From JALHOP01 sp964484195 (GTDB lineage: Bacteria > Myxococcota > XYA12-FULL-58-9 > JALHOP01): a stretch of DNA of 64,000 nt. The DNA is taken from contig CAZAER010000015.1 of NCBI GenBank assembly GCA_964484195.1, forward strand, positions 41,439-105,438, written 5' to 3'. Made by a program: the position numbers and the translations under genes. Under the pieces are notes generated by a model, which worked only from the letters and a program-made list of their open reading frames with translations, had not been told where the DNA came from and ran no database searches. Below, piece after piece: positions 55,940-64,000 of this stretch (within the stretch, counting starts at the first letter, position 1; each line of letters starts with the position of its first letter).

Positions 55940-55971
55940 AAACGGGGTCCCACTGGGGCCCCGTTTTTTTT
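55940..55971 (+). terminator. Rho-independent terminator
   Basis: An AACGGGG(T)CCC / GGGGCCCCGTT stem with an ACTG-type loop is followed by eight Ts. It ends the 55318 gene 65 bp after its stop codon. This is the clearest intrinsic terminator in the window. Confidence 0.85.
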
Positions 55972-55985
55972 GCCCCGCCGCCCCC

Positions 55986-56206
55986 GAAAATGGTGGCAGT
56001 CACCATTTATGACCGGCCCAACAGCCCCGCCGCGAAAATGGTGGCTGTCACCATTTATGACCGGCCCAACAGCCCCGCCGCGAAAATGGTGGCTGTCACC
56101 ATTTATGTAGCCCTGCCGAAGCCGGGACACGAGCGTGGGCGAAGCCCACGCGCAGGCCCGCAAGGCGTAGGCAGGGCGGTCTCATAAATGGTGGCTGTCA
56201 CCATTT
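55986..56206. repeat. REP-like palindrome array with 48-bp tandem units
   Basis: Three 48-bp tandem units (starts 55986, 56034, 56082) each contain the inverted repeat AAATGGTG-N5-CACCATTT. A fourth copy of the palindrome is at 56186-56206. Between the third and fourth lies a separate cruciform: 8-bp arms GCCCTGCC/GGCAGGGC (56110-56117 and 56170-56177) around a hairpin CGTGGGC-GAA-GCCCACG (56134-56150). The layout resembles REP/BIME elements mobilised by RAYT transposases; no transposase gene is present. Confidence 0.8.
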
Positions 56207-56287
56207 TTGGCCACCTCAACCCACACCAGCCCGAATCGTTTATGTAGCTTGCCACGCCAAGCCGACCAGGGAGTATAAAGCTGTCAC

Positions 56288-56704
56288 ATGGCTGAAGAAC
56301 TCATCATCCAGGGCATCATCCCGGTCCCCCAGCGCGACGTCACCCTGCTCCTCGAGGCTGGTTACCTCTACATGGAGCTCGGCAAGAACAAGGAAGCCGA
56401 AGACGTCTTCTCGGGCGTTTCAGCGCTCATTCCCCACAGCGAGGTTCCGCACCTCGCCCTCGGAAACCTCTACTTCTCGATGGGTCGTTTCACGCCGGCG
56501 CTCAAAGCGCATCAGAAGGCCGCCGAGCTCAATCCCGGGTCCGCTGCGGCGCACGCCTCGATCGCCGAGGCGCTCTTCTTCCTGAAGAAGCCCAAAGACG
56601 CCGTTCAAGCAGTCGACAAGGCGATCGCGCTCGAGCCCGAAGGGCCCGCCGGTCAGTTCGCCAAGTACCTCAAAGAAGCCCACGAGCTAGGTATCTTCGG
56701 CTGA
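56288..56704 (+). CDS. TPR chaperone, SycD/LcrH or YscG-like
   Basis: A 138-residue protein made of three tandem TPR-like pairs: LLLEAGYLYMELGKNKEAED, HLALGNLYFSMGRFTPALKA and ASIAEALFFLKKPKDAVQAV, with a C-terminal helix (YLKEAHELGIFG). Length and layout match class II type III secretion chaperones (SycD/LcrH, or the smaller SctG type) that bind translocators or needle subunits. It lies next to the needle-like gene but no core type III secretion gene is in the window, so the assignment to secretion is inference. It is preceded by the REP-like array. Confidence 0.65.
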   Translation: MAEELIIQGIIPVPQRDVTLLLEAGYLYMELGKNKEAEDVFSGVSALIPHSEVPHLALGNLYFSMGRFTPALKAHQKAAELNPGSAAAHASIAEALFFLKKPKDAVQAVDKAIALEPEGPAGQFAKYLKEAHELGIFG

Positions 56705-56809
56705 TTCCGCGTCGACCACGTTGACAAGACAAGCCCTACGACCCCATGACCGCAGTGCGAAACGCTCCGACAAGCGTTGCCTGCGACTCCTGACTTTTCC
56801 GGAGAAACT

Positions 56810-57286
56810 ATGACGAAGATTGGTGATGGCCGCCCTCAGGTCGGCAATACGCAGCCCGGACAGACCGAGCGCACCGAGAAGACCGACGCCAAGGGGCCCG
56901 ACTCCGCCAAGGGAGCAGGCGCTGAAAAGGTGATGGATAGCTTCGTCAAGGCCAACATCGCGCAAGGCCTTGCCGGAATCGCCACCAAGAACCGCCCCAA
57001 CGTCGGGCCCATCCAGTTCACCAACCAGCAGCTTGCCCAGGTCGCCGAGCAGTTCGCGATCCTCCTGCGCAAGAACCCGAGCGCCGACCGCAAGGCGCGC
57101 GCCCGCATGTTTGCCCAGTGCATCATCCGCGGGAAGAAATTCGGGAAGATCTTCGACCAAGCCGACGAGCGCGAGCTCGAGACGCTCTACGACGCCATCG
57201 CGTCGCAGCTCGACGGGGTGCCGGTCCTGGCACAGCTGGTCGATGAGGTCACCGACTGGACCCTGCGATCGCCGGTCCAACGTTAA
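56810..57286 (+). CDS. hypothetical protein, 158 aa
   Basis: Unassigned. Residues 1-45 are Lys/Gly/Thr-rich and disordered (TKIGDGRPQVGNTQPGQTER). Residues 50-158 are helical (VMDSFVKANIAQGLAGIATK; QQLAQVAEQFAILLRKNPSA; ERELETLYDAIASQLDGVPV), without a membrane span. The ATG with CCGGAGAA upstream fixes the start. It sits between the TPR chaperone and sigma-factor genes in the same direction, so it may be a secreted or regulatory protein of the same module. Confidence 0.6.
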   Translation: MTKIGDGRPQVGNTQPGQTERTEKTDAKGPDSAKGAGAEKVMDSFVKANIAQGLAGIATKNRPNVGPIQFTNQQLAQVAEQFAILLRKNPSADRKARARMFAQCIIRGKKFGKIFDQADERELETLYDAIASQLDGVPVLAQLVDEVTDWTLRSPVQR

Positions 57287-57399
57287 AGCGGTCAAACGTA
57301 CTCGCATCGCAAGGGGAGCGTCGACGGCGCTCGCCTTGCAGGCGTGTGCGGTGTAATGTCCCACGTAGCCTTGAGCCTGTCCTGGGAGCCTGAGTTCGA

Positions 57400-58284
57400 A
57401 TGAGCGAGTCTGGGGCGAAAGCGAAGAAGCCAGCCGGCAAAGTTCCCGCGTCCGCTGCAGCGGCCGGAGCGGCAGCCACCAAGGGTGACGCGAGCGACAC
57501 GATGCGCGCAGCCGCAGAGGCAACCAGCGGTAAGGTGGTCGACAAGGCCGCCGACAAGTCTCTCGAAAAGGGTGGAGCGTCGGCCAGCGACGATCCCAAG
57601 GCGCTACCGCGTCAGGTTCTGATCGAGAAGTACATGCCGTACGTCCGCTCCATCGCGGGCAAGATCAAGAAGACGGTCGCTAAAGAGATCGACTTCGAGG
57701 ATCTCGTCGAATACGGCATGATCGGTCTGCTCGAAGCGGCCGATCGCTACGACCCGCAGTTCGGCGCGAACTTCATGACGTTCGCGTACTACCGCATCCG
57801 CGGCGCCATCTACGACGGCCTCCGAGGCATGGGCTGGATGAGCCGCAGCGAGTACGCCCGCGCCCGCTTCGAAGAGCGCGCCAACGAGTACTTGTCGCAG
57901 GTCGCCGCCGCTCAAGAGTCGGGCACCGAAGCTCCGGCCAACCCCTTCGAGCACGCGGTCCAAGATCTCGCGAGCGCGGTCCAAGGTCTCGCCGCGGTCT
58001 ACATCACGACCATCGACGGCACCGAAGGTCTGCAGATCAAAGACGACGGCTCGCCCGGCGCCGAGGAAAACCTCGGTCTCGAGCAAGCGCGCTCGCTGGT
58101 CCGCGAGACCATCAAGAAGCTCTCGGAGCAGGAACGCCAGCTCCTCGAGATGTACTACTACAAAGAGATGTCGCTGCAGGAAGTCGGCGAGAAGCTCGGC
58201 CTGTCCAAGTCATGGACGAGTCGACTCCACGCGCGCGTCATCGACAAGCTGCATAGGCTCCTCGAAGACTCGCTCGGATCGTAG
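57400..58284 (+). CDS. FliA/WhiG-type sigma factor
   Basis: A 294-residue sigma-70-family protein of the flagellar/sporulation (sigma-28) group. After an Ala/Lys-rich extension of about 65 residues, region 2 reads FEDLVEYGMIGLLEAADRYD, then FMTFAYYRIRGAIYDGLRGM, and region 4 is LSEQERQLLEMYYYKEMSLQ with the HTH EVGEKLGLSKSWTSRLHARV. Such factors recognise TAAA-N15-GCCGATAA promoters. No flagellar genes are nearby; in non-flagellated myxobacteria homologues could drive secretion or development genes. An anti-sigma factor was not found. Confidence 0.9.
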   Translation: MSESGAKAKKPAGKVPASAAAAGAAATKGDASDTMRAAAEATSGKVVDKAADKSLEKGGASASDDPKALPRQVLIEKYMPYVRSIAGKIKKTVAKEIDFEDLVEYGMIGLLEAADRYDPQFGANFMTFAYYRIRGAIYDGLRGMGWMSRSEYARARFEERANEYLSQVAAAQESGTEAPANPFEHAVQDLASAVQGLAAVYITTIDGTEGLQIKDDGSPGAEENLGLEQARSLVRETIKKLSEQERQLLEMYYYKEMSLQEVGEKLGLSKSWTSRLHARVIDKLHRLLEDSLGS

Positions 58285-58317
58285 GCAGCGCGGGGCGCGC
58301 TGCCAGATTCCGCAACC

Positions 58318-59736
58318 TCAGTTGGCGATGCGAACGCTTTTGAAGACGTTCGTCGAGCCCGTGTATTTACCGGCGGCGTCCTTCGTCCATTGCTGCTCGA
58401 CGAAGCGCACCTCGATGCCGCCGCCGTTGGGCTCGGCAACGAAATGCGGGAACTTGTAGACGCAGTCCGGTTTGGCGGACGCGAGCACGATATCCTTACC
58501 TTTGCGGATGTCGTGCAGGACGATCTCGGAGCGCTCGGCACCGGCGCGGCGCTCGAAGGTCAGGAAGTCGTGGCCGAGCATGTCGGCTTTGTCCGCTTGA
58601 GCGGCAACCTTGTAGACCTCGTGGAGCTCCGGCTTGCCACCCGGGGTGACCTCGCCGCGGAGCTCGTACACCACGAACTCGCACTTGGCGTCGGCCCCCT
58701 GGCCGACGATGCGCTGAGCGACGACGCGGTCGCCCAGGTCGTTGAGCTGCACGTTGCCGACCATCGGCGATGGGATCTTGATGGGCGTGGTCGGCGTGTA
58801 GAGCGGCGTCAGCCAGATCTCGTCGGTGTCGGCGAAGCTGCCGGCCGTCGGAATGTACTCGATGTTCGTCGGTGGCTTCACCGCTTCATCCCAGACCTGA
58901 CCGGTGCATTGCACCGCGAAGCGGCCAGAGAGCGGCAGGTCTTGGTAGACCAGCACGCCGGGGATGCGCTTGAGCTTGTCGGGCGCGTTCTTGGCGAACC
59001 ACTCGAGCGAGAACGTCTTGTTGACCGGCGTGTTGACCGCTTTGGCGGTCGGCAAGAGCGCGGCCGCCTGCTCCTTGAAGAAGCTCATCGGCACGACGAA
59101 GCACATCTCTTTCTTGTTCTCGTCGAAGCCCTGGAAATAGAGGAACGTCTTGGCGAACGACGGGTCGTAGGCGCCGAAGTCGAAGGTGAAGGTCGAGCCC
59201 GTGGTGGTGTCGGTGACGACCATGGCGCGCTTCTCACCGGCCTTGAAGCCGCGGCCCATGTACTGCCCGTCGACCGAAGAGCGGACGAAGTAGTGCAGCG
59301 GGTCTTTGATGACGACGCCGTCTTTGGGGAAACCCGCAGGGGCGGAGACATCCCGGAGCGCGCCGGAGCTCACGGGAGGCAGGTTCGGCTCGCGGAGCAA
59401 GGCCACGACGTCGCCGTTCGCCTGACGCTGGAAGTTGACGACGTGCGTGTGGCCGCCGTCAGCCTTCGATTGCACCTTGCCGTCGCGGATCAACGCCTGC
59501 GCCTGCTCGGTGGTGAGCCTCAAGTTATGCGGATGGCTGCCGCCAACCGGGAATACACTCTCGGTACCGGCAGGTTTCGCCGCCACCGCTTCGATCTGCT
59601 CACCAGTGAGCGTGAGCGTATGCGGGTGGGCGTTGAAGCGAATGCTCGGCGGGTTCGAGTCGGTGGTGTAGGTCGGGGTCGAAGCAACGGGCTCGGCCTG
59701 GCCGACCGCTGCGATGGGGTCGATGCGCTTGATCAC
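58318..59736 (-). CDS. hypothetical protein with repeated HPH motifs, 472 aa
   Basis: Unassigned. After a short disordered N-terminus without a Sec signal (MIKRIDPIAAVGQAEPVAST), residues 35-105 hold a repeat built on paired histidines: AHPHTLTLTGEQIEAVAA, SHPHNLRLTTEQAQALIRDG and then HTHVVNF. Such GHxHxLxLT motifs could bind a metal ion or form a small His-rich domain. Residues 110-472 are beta-rich (SFFKEQAAALLPTAKAVN; FAVQCTGQVWDEAV; GKPELHEVYKVAAQADKAD). It converges on the sigma-factor gene. The start is the ATG after the intergenic promoter region. Confidence 0.6.
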   Translation of the reverse strand: MIKRIDPIAAVGQAEPVASTPTYTTDSNPPSIRFNAHPHTLTLTGEQIEAVAAKPAGTESVFPVGGSHPHNLRLTTEQAQALIRDGKVQSKADGGHTHVVNFQRQANGDVVALLREPNLPPVSSGALRDVSAPAGFPKDGVVIKDPLHYFVRSSVDGQYMGRGFKAGEKRAMVVTDTTTGSTFTFDFGAYDPSFAKTFLYFQGFDENKKEMCFVVPMSFFKEQAAALLPTAKAVNTPVNKTFSLEWFAKNAPDKLKRIPGVLVYQDLPLSGRFAVQCTGQVWDEAVKPPTNIEYIPTAGSFADTDEIWLTPLYTPTTPIKIPSPMVGNVQLNDLGDRVVAQRIVGQGADAKCEFVVYELRGEVTPGGKPELHEVYKVAAQADKADMLGHDFLTFERRAGAERSEIVLHDIRKGKDIVLASAKPDCVYKFPHFVAEPNGGGIEVRFVEQQWTKDAAGKYTGSTNVFKSVRIAN

Positions 59737-59949
59737 GATAGATTCTCCGGGAAGCCCCCGTTATCGGGATCAGGTGCCTGTCGGTCCGTCTATTTTCCGA
59801 TGCCAAGCGGGCAATCCCGCGTGTGCGCCACAGCGGCTCGAGGTGCGCGAAACCCTTGGCTTCATCGTTGTTAACGCTGATCCCCCTTGTATTCCGTGGG
59901 CTCCAGAACCATGGTTCCACTGCGCCAAAACCGTCGCATTGGCGCGTCG

Positions 59950-61236
59950 ATGAAGAAGTATCTACGCATTGCCATCCCGGTCCTCGTGGCCGTCCTCGTG
60001 GTGGGACTCATCGTCCGCCGCATCCAATCTTCGGCCGAGGGTCGCGGCAAGAAGCCGCCCCAAGGGCCGACCCCGGTCCGCACCGTGCTCGCCGAGCGGG
60101 GTGATCTGCCGGTCATGCTCGATGCGCTGGGCACCGTGACGTCGCTCGCGACCGTGACCGTCCGCAGTCAGGTGGCAGGCCAGATCACGCAGATCGCGTT
60201 CAAAGAAGGCCAAGACGTCAAGAAGGGCGACCTGCTCGCGCAGATTGATCCGCGCCCGTATCAAGCCGCGCTCGACCAAGCCGAAGGGGCGCTGGCACGC
60301 GACGAAGCCGCCTTGAAGAACGCCGAGATCGACCTTGCGCGTTACGAGAAGCTCATCGAGGAAGACTCGGTCTCGCGCCAGCAGCTCGACACACAGCGCG
60401 CGGCGGTGCGGCAGGCCCAAGCCACCTTGAAGACGGATCAGGGCCAGGTCGCCGGCGCCCGCGTGAACGTCTCGTTCGCGCGCATCACCGCGCCGGTCGA
60501 TGGTCGCGTGGGTCTGCGCAAGGTCGACGTCGGCAACTACGTGTCGGCCGGTGACACGAACGGCATCGTGGTGATCACCCAGCTCCATCCCATCTCCGTG
60601 GTGTTCCCCGTTCCCGAAGACGAGCTCGCAGCGGTGTCGAAGCGCTTCCGCTCCGGCGCCCAACTCAAAGTGACTGTCTACGATCGCGGAGGCGACACCA
60701 TGCTCGCCGAGGGCACCCTCTCGACGATCGACAACGTGGTCGACACGACGACCGGCACCGTGAAGATGCGCGCCATGTTCGAGAACGCCGACGAGGCGCT
60801 GACGCCGAACCAATTCGTGAACGTGCGCGTCGTGGTCGACACCATGAGCAACGCGGTCATCATGCCTACCGCGGGCGTGCAGCGCGGCGCCGACGGCACC
60901 TTCGTCTACGTCATCGAGGGCGACACGGCGAAGATGCGCACGGTGAAGCTCGGACCGGCGCTCGAAGGGCGCATCGCGGTGCTGCAAGGCCTCGATGGCG
61001 GCGAGCAGATCGCGGTCGAGGGGACGGATCGCTTACGGGACGGGGCGAAGGTCATGACCGCGGACGCGCCGAAGTCCGAGGCACCGAAGACCGATGGCCG
61101 ATCTCCGAATGCCGACGGCCGCTTGCCGAACGCCGATGACCGATCACCGAATGACAGTGGCCGACCTCCGAAGACCGAAGACCGTAGCGCGACGGCCGAT
61201 CGTCGGCCTCCCGGGACCGTCAGCCCGGTCCAATGA
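59950..61236 (+). CDS. mdtA: MdtA-like membrane fusion protein
   Basis: A 428-residue adaptor with an N-terminal membrane anchor (KKYLRIAIPVLVAVLVVGLI), lipoyl halves SQVAGQITQIAFKEGQDVKK and ITAPVDGRVGLRKVDVGNYV, a coiled-coil hairpin at about 100-175, and the beta-barrel VVFPVPEDELAAVSKRF. The last 60 residues (from APKSEAPKTDGRSPNADGRL) are a degenerate proline/arginine-rich repeat not found in E. coli MdtA, apparently derived from a GCCGA-type DNA repeat. It overlaps the pump gene by ATGA. Start MKKYLR was preferred over an upstream ATG at 59911. Confidence 0.88.
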   Translation: MKKYLRIAIPVLVAVLVVGLIVRRIQSSAEGRGKKPPQGPTPVRTVLAERGDLPVMLDALGTVTSLATVTVRSQVAGQITQIAFKEGQDVKKGDLLAQIDPRPYQAALDQAEGALARDEAALKNAEIDLARYEKLIEEDSVSRQQLDTQRAAVRQAQATLKTDQGQVAGARVNVSFARITAPVDGRVGLRKVDVGNYVSAGDTNGIVVITQLHPISVVFPVPEDELAAVSKRFRSGAQLKVTVYDRGGDTMLAEGTLSTIDNVVDTTTGTVKMRAMFENADEALTPNQFVNVRVVVDTMSNAVIMPTAGVQRGADGTFVYVIEGDTAKMRTVKLGPALEGRIAVLQGLDGGEQIAVEGTDRLRDGAKVMTADAPKSEAPKTDGRSPNADGRLPNADDRSPNDSGRPPKTEDRSATADRRPPGTVSPVQ

Positions 61237-64000
61237 TCCCGTCCCGGCCTTTCATCCTCCGGCCGGTCGCGACGACGCTCCTCATGGTCGCGATCATGCT
61301 GGTGGGCATCGTCGCGTACCGACAGCTCCCGATCTCGGCGCTGCCGCAGGTCGACTATCCGACCATCCAAGTCAGCACCTTCTATCCTGGTGCCTCGGCG
61401 GAGGTCATGACCTCGTCGGTGACCGCTCCGCTAGAGCGTACATTCGGCCAGATCCCCGGCCTCACCCAGATGGCGAGCACGAGCTCCGCCGGCGCGTCGG
61501 TAGTCACGCTCCAGTTCAATCTCGACATGGCGCTCGACGTCGCCGAGCAAGAAGTGCAGGCCGCTATCAACGCCGCCGGCAACCTCCTGCCGAGCGATCT
61601 GCCGGCGCCGCCGGTCTACGCCAAGGTCAACCCGGCCGACGCCCCCATCCTTTCCCTCGTCGCCACCTCGAAGACCATGCCGCTCACCCAGGTGCAGGAC
61701 ATCGTCGAGACCCGGTTGGCGCAAAAAATCTCGCAGCTCCCCGGTGTCGGCATCGTCCGCTTGGGCGGAGGGCAGCGGCCGGCCGTGCGAATTCGCGCCA
61801 ACGTCAAGGCGCTCGCGGGCTACGGGCTCGCCATCGACGACCTGCGCACCACGATTTCCAACGCCAACGTCAACATTCCGAAGGGCACGCTCGACGGCCC
61901 GCTGCGCTCCTACACCATCAACGCCAACGATCAGCTGCCCAACGCCGCTGCCTACGGCGATCTGGTGATCGCCTACCGTAACGGCGCCCCGGTTCGCCTC
62001 ACCGACGTGGCCGAGATCGCGCAAGACGCCGAGAACGTGAAGCTCATCGCCTGGGTCGACAAGACACCCGGCATCGTTCTCAACATCCAACGGCAGCCCG
62101 GTGCGAACGTCATCCAGACCGTCGACGCCATCAAAGAGATTCTTCCGCAATTGCGGACGAACCTACCTGCCGGCATCGATGTCGATGTCTTGACCGACCG
62201 CACCACGACCATCCGCGCGTCGGTGGAAGACGTACAAGTCGAGCTGCTGATGTCGATCGCGCTCGTCGTGCTGGTCATCTACCTGTTCCTCGGTGACCTG
62301 CGAGCCACGTTCATCCCGAGCTTGTCGGTTCCGCTCTCGATCGTCGGCACCTTCGCGATCATGTACGTCTGCGACTTCAGCCTGAACAACCTGTCGCTGA
62401 TGGCGCTCACCATCGCGACGGGGTTCGTGGTCGACGACGCCATCGTCATGATCGAGAATATCGCCCGCTACCTCGAAGAGGGCGAGTCGCCGCTCGAGGC
62501 GGCGCTCAAAGGCGCCGGGCAAATCGGCTTCACCATCATCTCGCTCACGGTGTCCCTCATCGCCGTGCTCATTCCGTTGCTCTTCATGGGCGACGTGGTG
62601 GGCCGCTTGTTCCGCGAGTTCGCGATTACTCTCGCGGTCACCATCCTCATCTCGGCGGTGGTGTCGCTGTCGCTCGTACCGATGATGTGCGCCCGCCTCT
62701 TGAAGAGCCACGGCCACGCCACCAAGAAGAACCGCATCCAGACGTGGTTCGACTGGGTCGTCGAGCGTTATGCCGTCGCGCTCGATTGGGTGCTCGCGCG
62801 CCAGCGCATGACGCTGCTCGTAGCCGTCGGCACCGTGGCCTTGACCGCCCTGCTCGCCCTCGTCGTGCCCAAAGGGTTCTTTCCGGTTCAGGACACCGGC
62901 CTGATTCAAGGCGTCACCGAGGCCGACGAAGCCATCGGCTTCGCCGCCATGGCGCAACGCCAGCACGCTTTGGCGGACATCATCCTCGAGGATCCCGACG
63001 TCGAGAATCTCTCGTCGTTCGTCGGCATCGACGGCACCAACGCGACCATCAACACCGGCCGCGTCCAAATCTCGCTCAAGGACCACGGCAAGCGCAGCGG
63101 TACCGCCGCGGCGATCGCCCGCCGCATCACCGACCGGGCCAAAGAGGTTGCAGGTATCTCCCTCTACTTGCAGCCGGTGCAGGACCTGACCATCGACTCG
63201 CGCGTCTCGCGCACCCAGTACCAGCTGACGCTGCAAGATGCGTCGCTCGCCGAGCTCAATGTCTGGACGCCGAAGCTGGTCGAGAAGCTGCGCGATTTGC
63301 CGCAGCTCGCGGATGTGGCGAGTGACCTCTCGACCGGCGGGCGCTCGCTGTACATCAGCATCGACCGCCCGACCGCCTCGCGTTTTGGCATCAGTCCGGC
63401 GACCGTGGGCAACGCGCTCTACGACTCGTTCGGCCAGCGCATCGTCAGCACCATCTACTCGCAGTCGAATCAGTACCGGGTCATCCTCGAGGCCGACCCC
63501 GAGTTTCAACGCTCGGTGAACGCGCTCGACAACCTGTATCTGCCGGCGGCAACTGGTGGTCAGGTGCCTCTCTCGTCCATCGCGAGCGTCGAAGAGCGCT
63601 CGGTCGCGTTGCAGATCTCGCACCTCGCGCAATTCCCGGCGGCCACGATCTCGTTCAACCTGGCGCCCGGTGCGTCACTCGGCGCGGCCGTGGATGCCAT
63701 CCGCAAAGTCGAGGCGGAGATCGGCATGCCCGCGAGCGTGGTCTCCAAGTTCCAGGGCGCCGCGCTCGCCTTCCAGGCCGCTTTGGCGAACGAGCTCATT
63801 CTGGTGATCGCAGCGATCGTCACCATGTACATCATCCTCGGCGTTCTCTACGAGAGCTTCATCCACCCGGTGACCATCTTGTCGACGCTGCCGTCGGCGG
63901 GCATCGGTGCCCTGCTCGCCCTGCTGCTCGCCGGCAAAGACCTCGGTGTCATCGCCATCATCGGCATCGTGCTGCTCATCGGCATCGTCAAGAAGAACGC
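61233..64000 (+). CDS. mdtB: MdtB/MdtC-type RND multidrug pump, partial
   Basis: The window holds the first about 922 residues of an inner-membrane RND pump; it continues past 64000. The N-terminus RPFILRPVATTLLMVAIML is typical of the MdtBC/hydrophobe efflux family, and helix IV has TGFVVDDAIVMIENIARYLE with the proton-relay Asp pair. LNNLSLMALTIATGFVVDDA and IIGIVLLIGIVKKN, the last visible block, are further matches. It likely expels drugs or bile-like amphiphiles with the upstream adaptor and an OMF not in this window. Confidence 0.93.
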   Translation, partial: MIPSRPFILRPVATTLLMVAIMLVGIVAYRQLPISALPQVDYPTIQVSTFYPGASAEVMTSSVTAPLERTFGQIPGLTQMASTSSAGASVVTLQFNLDMALDVAEQEVQAAINAAGNLLPSDLPAPPVYAKVNPADAPILSLVATSKTMPLTQVQDIVETRLAQKISQLPGVGIVRLGGGQRPAVRIRANVKALAGYGLAIDDLRTTISNANVNIPKGTLDGPLRSYTINANDQLPNAAAYGDLVIAYRNGAPVRLTDVAEIAQDAENVKLIAWVDKTPGIVLNIQRQPGANVIQTVDAIKEILPQLRTNLPAGIDVDVLTDRTTTIRASVEDVQVELLMSIALVVLVIYLFLGDLRATFIPSLSVPLSIVGTFAIMYVCDFSLNNLSLMALTIATGFVVDDAIVMIENIARYLEEGESPLEAALKGAGQIGFTIISLTVSLIAVLIPLLFMGDVVGRLFREFAITLAVTILISAVVSLSLVPMMCARLLKSHGHATKKNRIQTWFDWVVERYAVALDWVLARQRMTLLVAVGTVALTALLALVVPKGFFPVQDTGLIQGVTEADEAIGFAAMAQRQHALADIILEDPDVENLSSFVGIDGTNATINTGRVQISLKDHGKRSGTAAAIARRITDRAKEVAGISLYLQPVQDLTIDSRVSRTQYQLTLQDASLAELNVWTPKLVEKLRDLPQLADVASDLSTGGRSLYISIDRPTASRFGISPATVGNALYDSFGQRIVSTIYSQSNQYRVILEADPEFQRSVNALDNLYLPAATGGQVPLSSIASVEERSVALQISHLAQFPAATISFNLAPGASLGAAVDAIRKVEAEIGMPASVVSKFQGAALAFQAALANELILVIAAIVTMYIILGVLYESFIHPVTILSTLPSAGIGALLALLLAGKDLGVIAIIGIVLLIGIVKKN

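Noticed and set aside
55986..56206. CRISPR array
   Set aside because: The units are directly adjacent 48-bp repeats with internal palindromes, there are no unique spacers of constant length, and no cas gene is near.
62163..63632. A long minus-strand frame inside the MdtB-like gene
   Set aside because: The + strand RND signature is unambiguous and the minus sequence is Arg/Asp-rich noise.

Overview
The window looks like a chromosomal stretch of a high-GC myxobacterium-type organism (phylum Myxococcota, formerly Deltaproteobacteria). This is inferred from family content: a DUF1592/1588/1585 haem protein paired with a DUF1552 Tat protein, an AgmX/PglI-type C-terminal domain protein, a pseudo-receiver/coiled-coil/DUF4388 protein of the AglZ/FrzS style, a Ser/Thr kinase with an HRDVNPAN catalytic loop, an NtrC-type regulator with matching sigma-54 promoters, and many signal-anchored hypothetical proteins. 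No rRNA, tRNA, CRISPR array or transposase was recognised. Both edges cut genes.

Layout. 1-2011: end of a DUF1592-family cytochrome-like gene and its DUF1552 partner. 2172-7971: mostly small unassigned proteins, several beginning with short disordered Ser/Ala/Pro-rich N-termini, plus a DUF2157 and GDYXXLXY-like pair. 7985-15115 (minus): a probable operon of histidine kinase, LuxR-type response regulator, exported protein, SCP2-like protein, an unusual 2OG-oxygenase-like/DUF1152-like fusion and a GH3 glycosidase. 15264-19222: bestrophin-like channel, tandem universal stress protein and CPA2 antiporter. 19231-28940: a kinase/NtrC-type two-component system followed by a CzcCBA-type heavy-metal efflux operon and a lipoprotein gene. 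The efflux operon and the lipoprotein gene each have a well-spaced sigma-54 promoter 14 nt before the ATG, and a palindromic activator site lies upstream of the first.

28943-41416: glycosyltransferase, two peptidase-fold proteins that appear to have lost metal ligands (M24 and M20), an AgmX/PglI-type protein, a YiiX-like hydrolase, a DUF2071/methyltransferase/membrane-protein operon, a flippase-like membrane protein, a lipoprotein with an internal pilin-like segment, and DNA-handling or nucleotide-binding proteins. 41418-51296: housekeeping (priA, HAD phosphatase, LolA-like protein, smpB, def, fmt) together with the giant helical AglZ-like protein. 51417-59736: a Ser/Thr kinase operon, then a small-gene cluster with a needle-like candidate, a TPR chaperone resembling type III secretion chaperones, a FliA/WhiG-type sigma factor and a His-motif protein. 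This is the best candidate for an undescribed secretion-linked module. 59950-64000: MdtA/MdtB-like RND efflux, cut by the window end.

Three kinds of small repeats stand out: a dispersed palindrome of the form WCCGC-N4-GCGGW that brings rare ATA/TTA codons into genes, a 48-bp tandem REP-like array at 55986-56206, and a heptamer array at 48707-48783.
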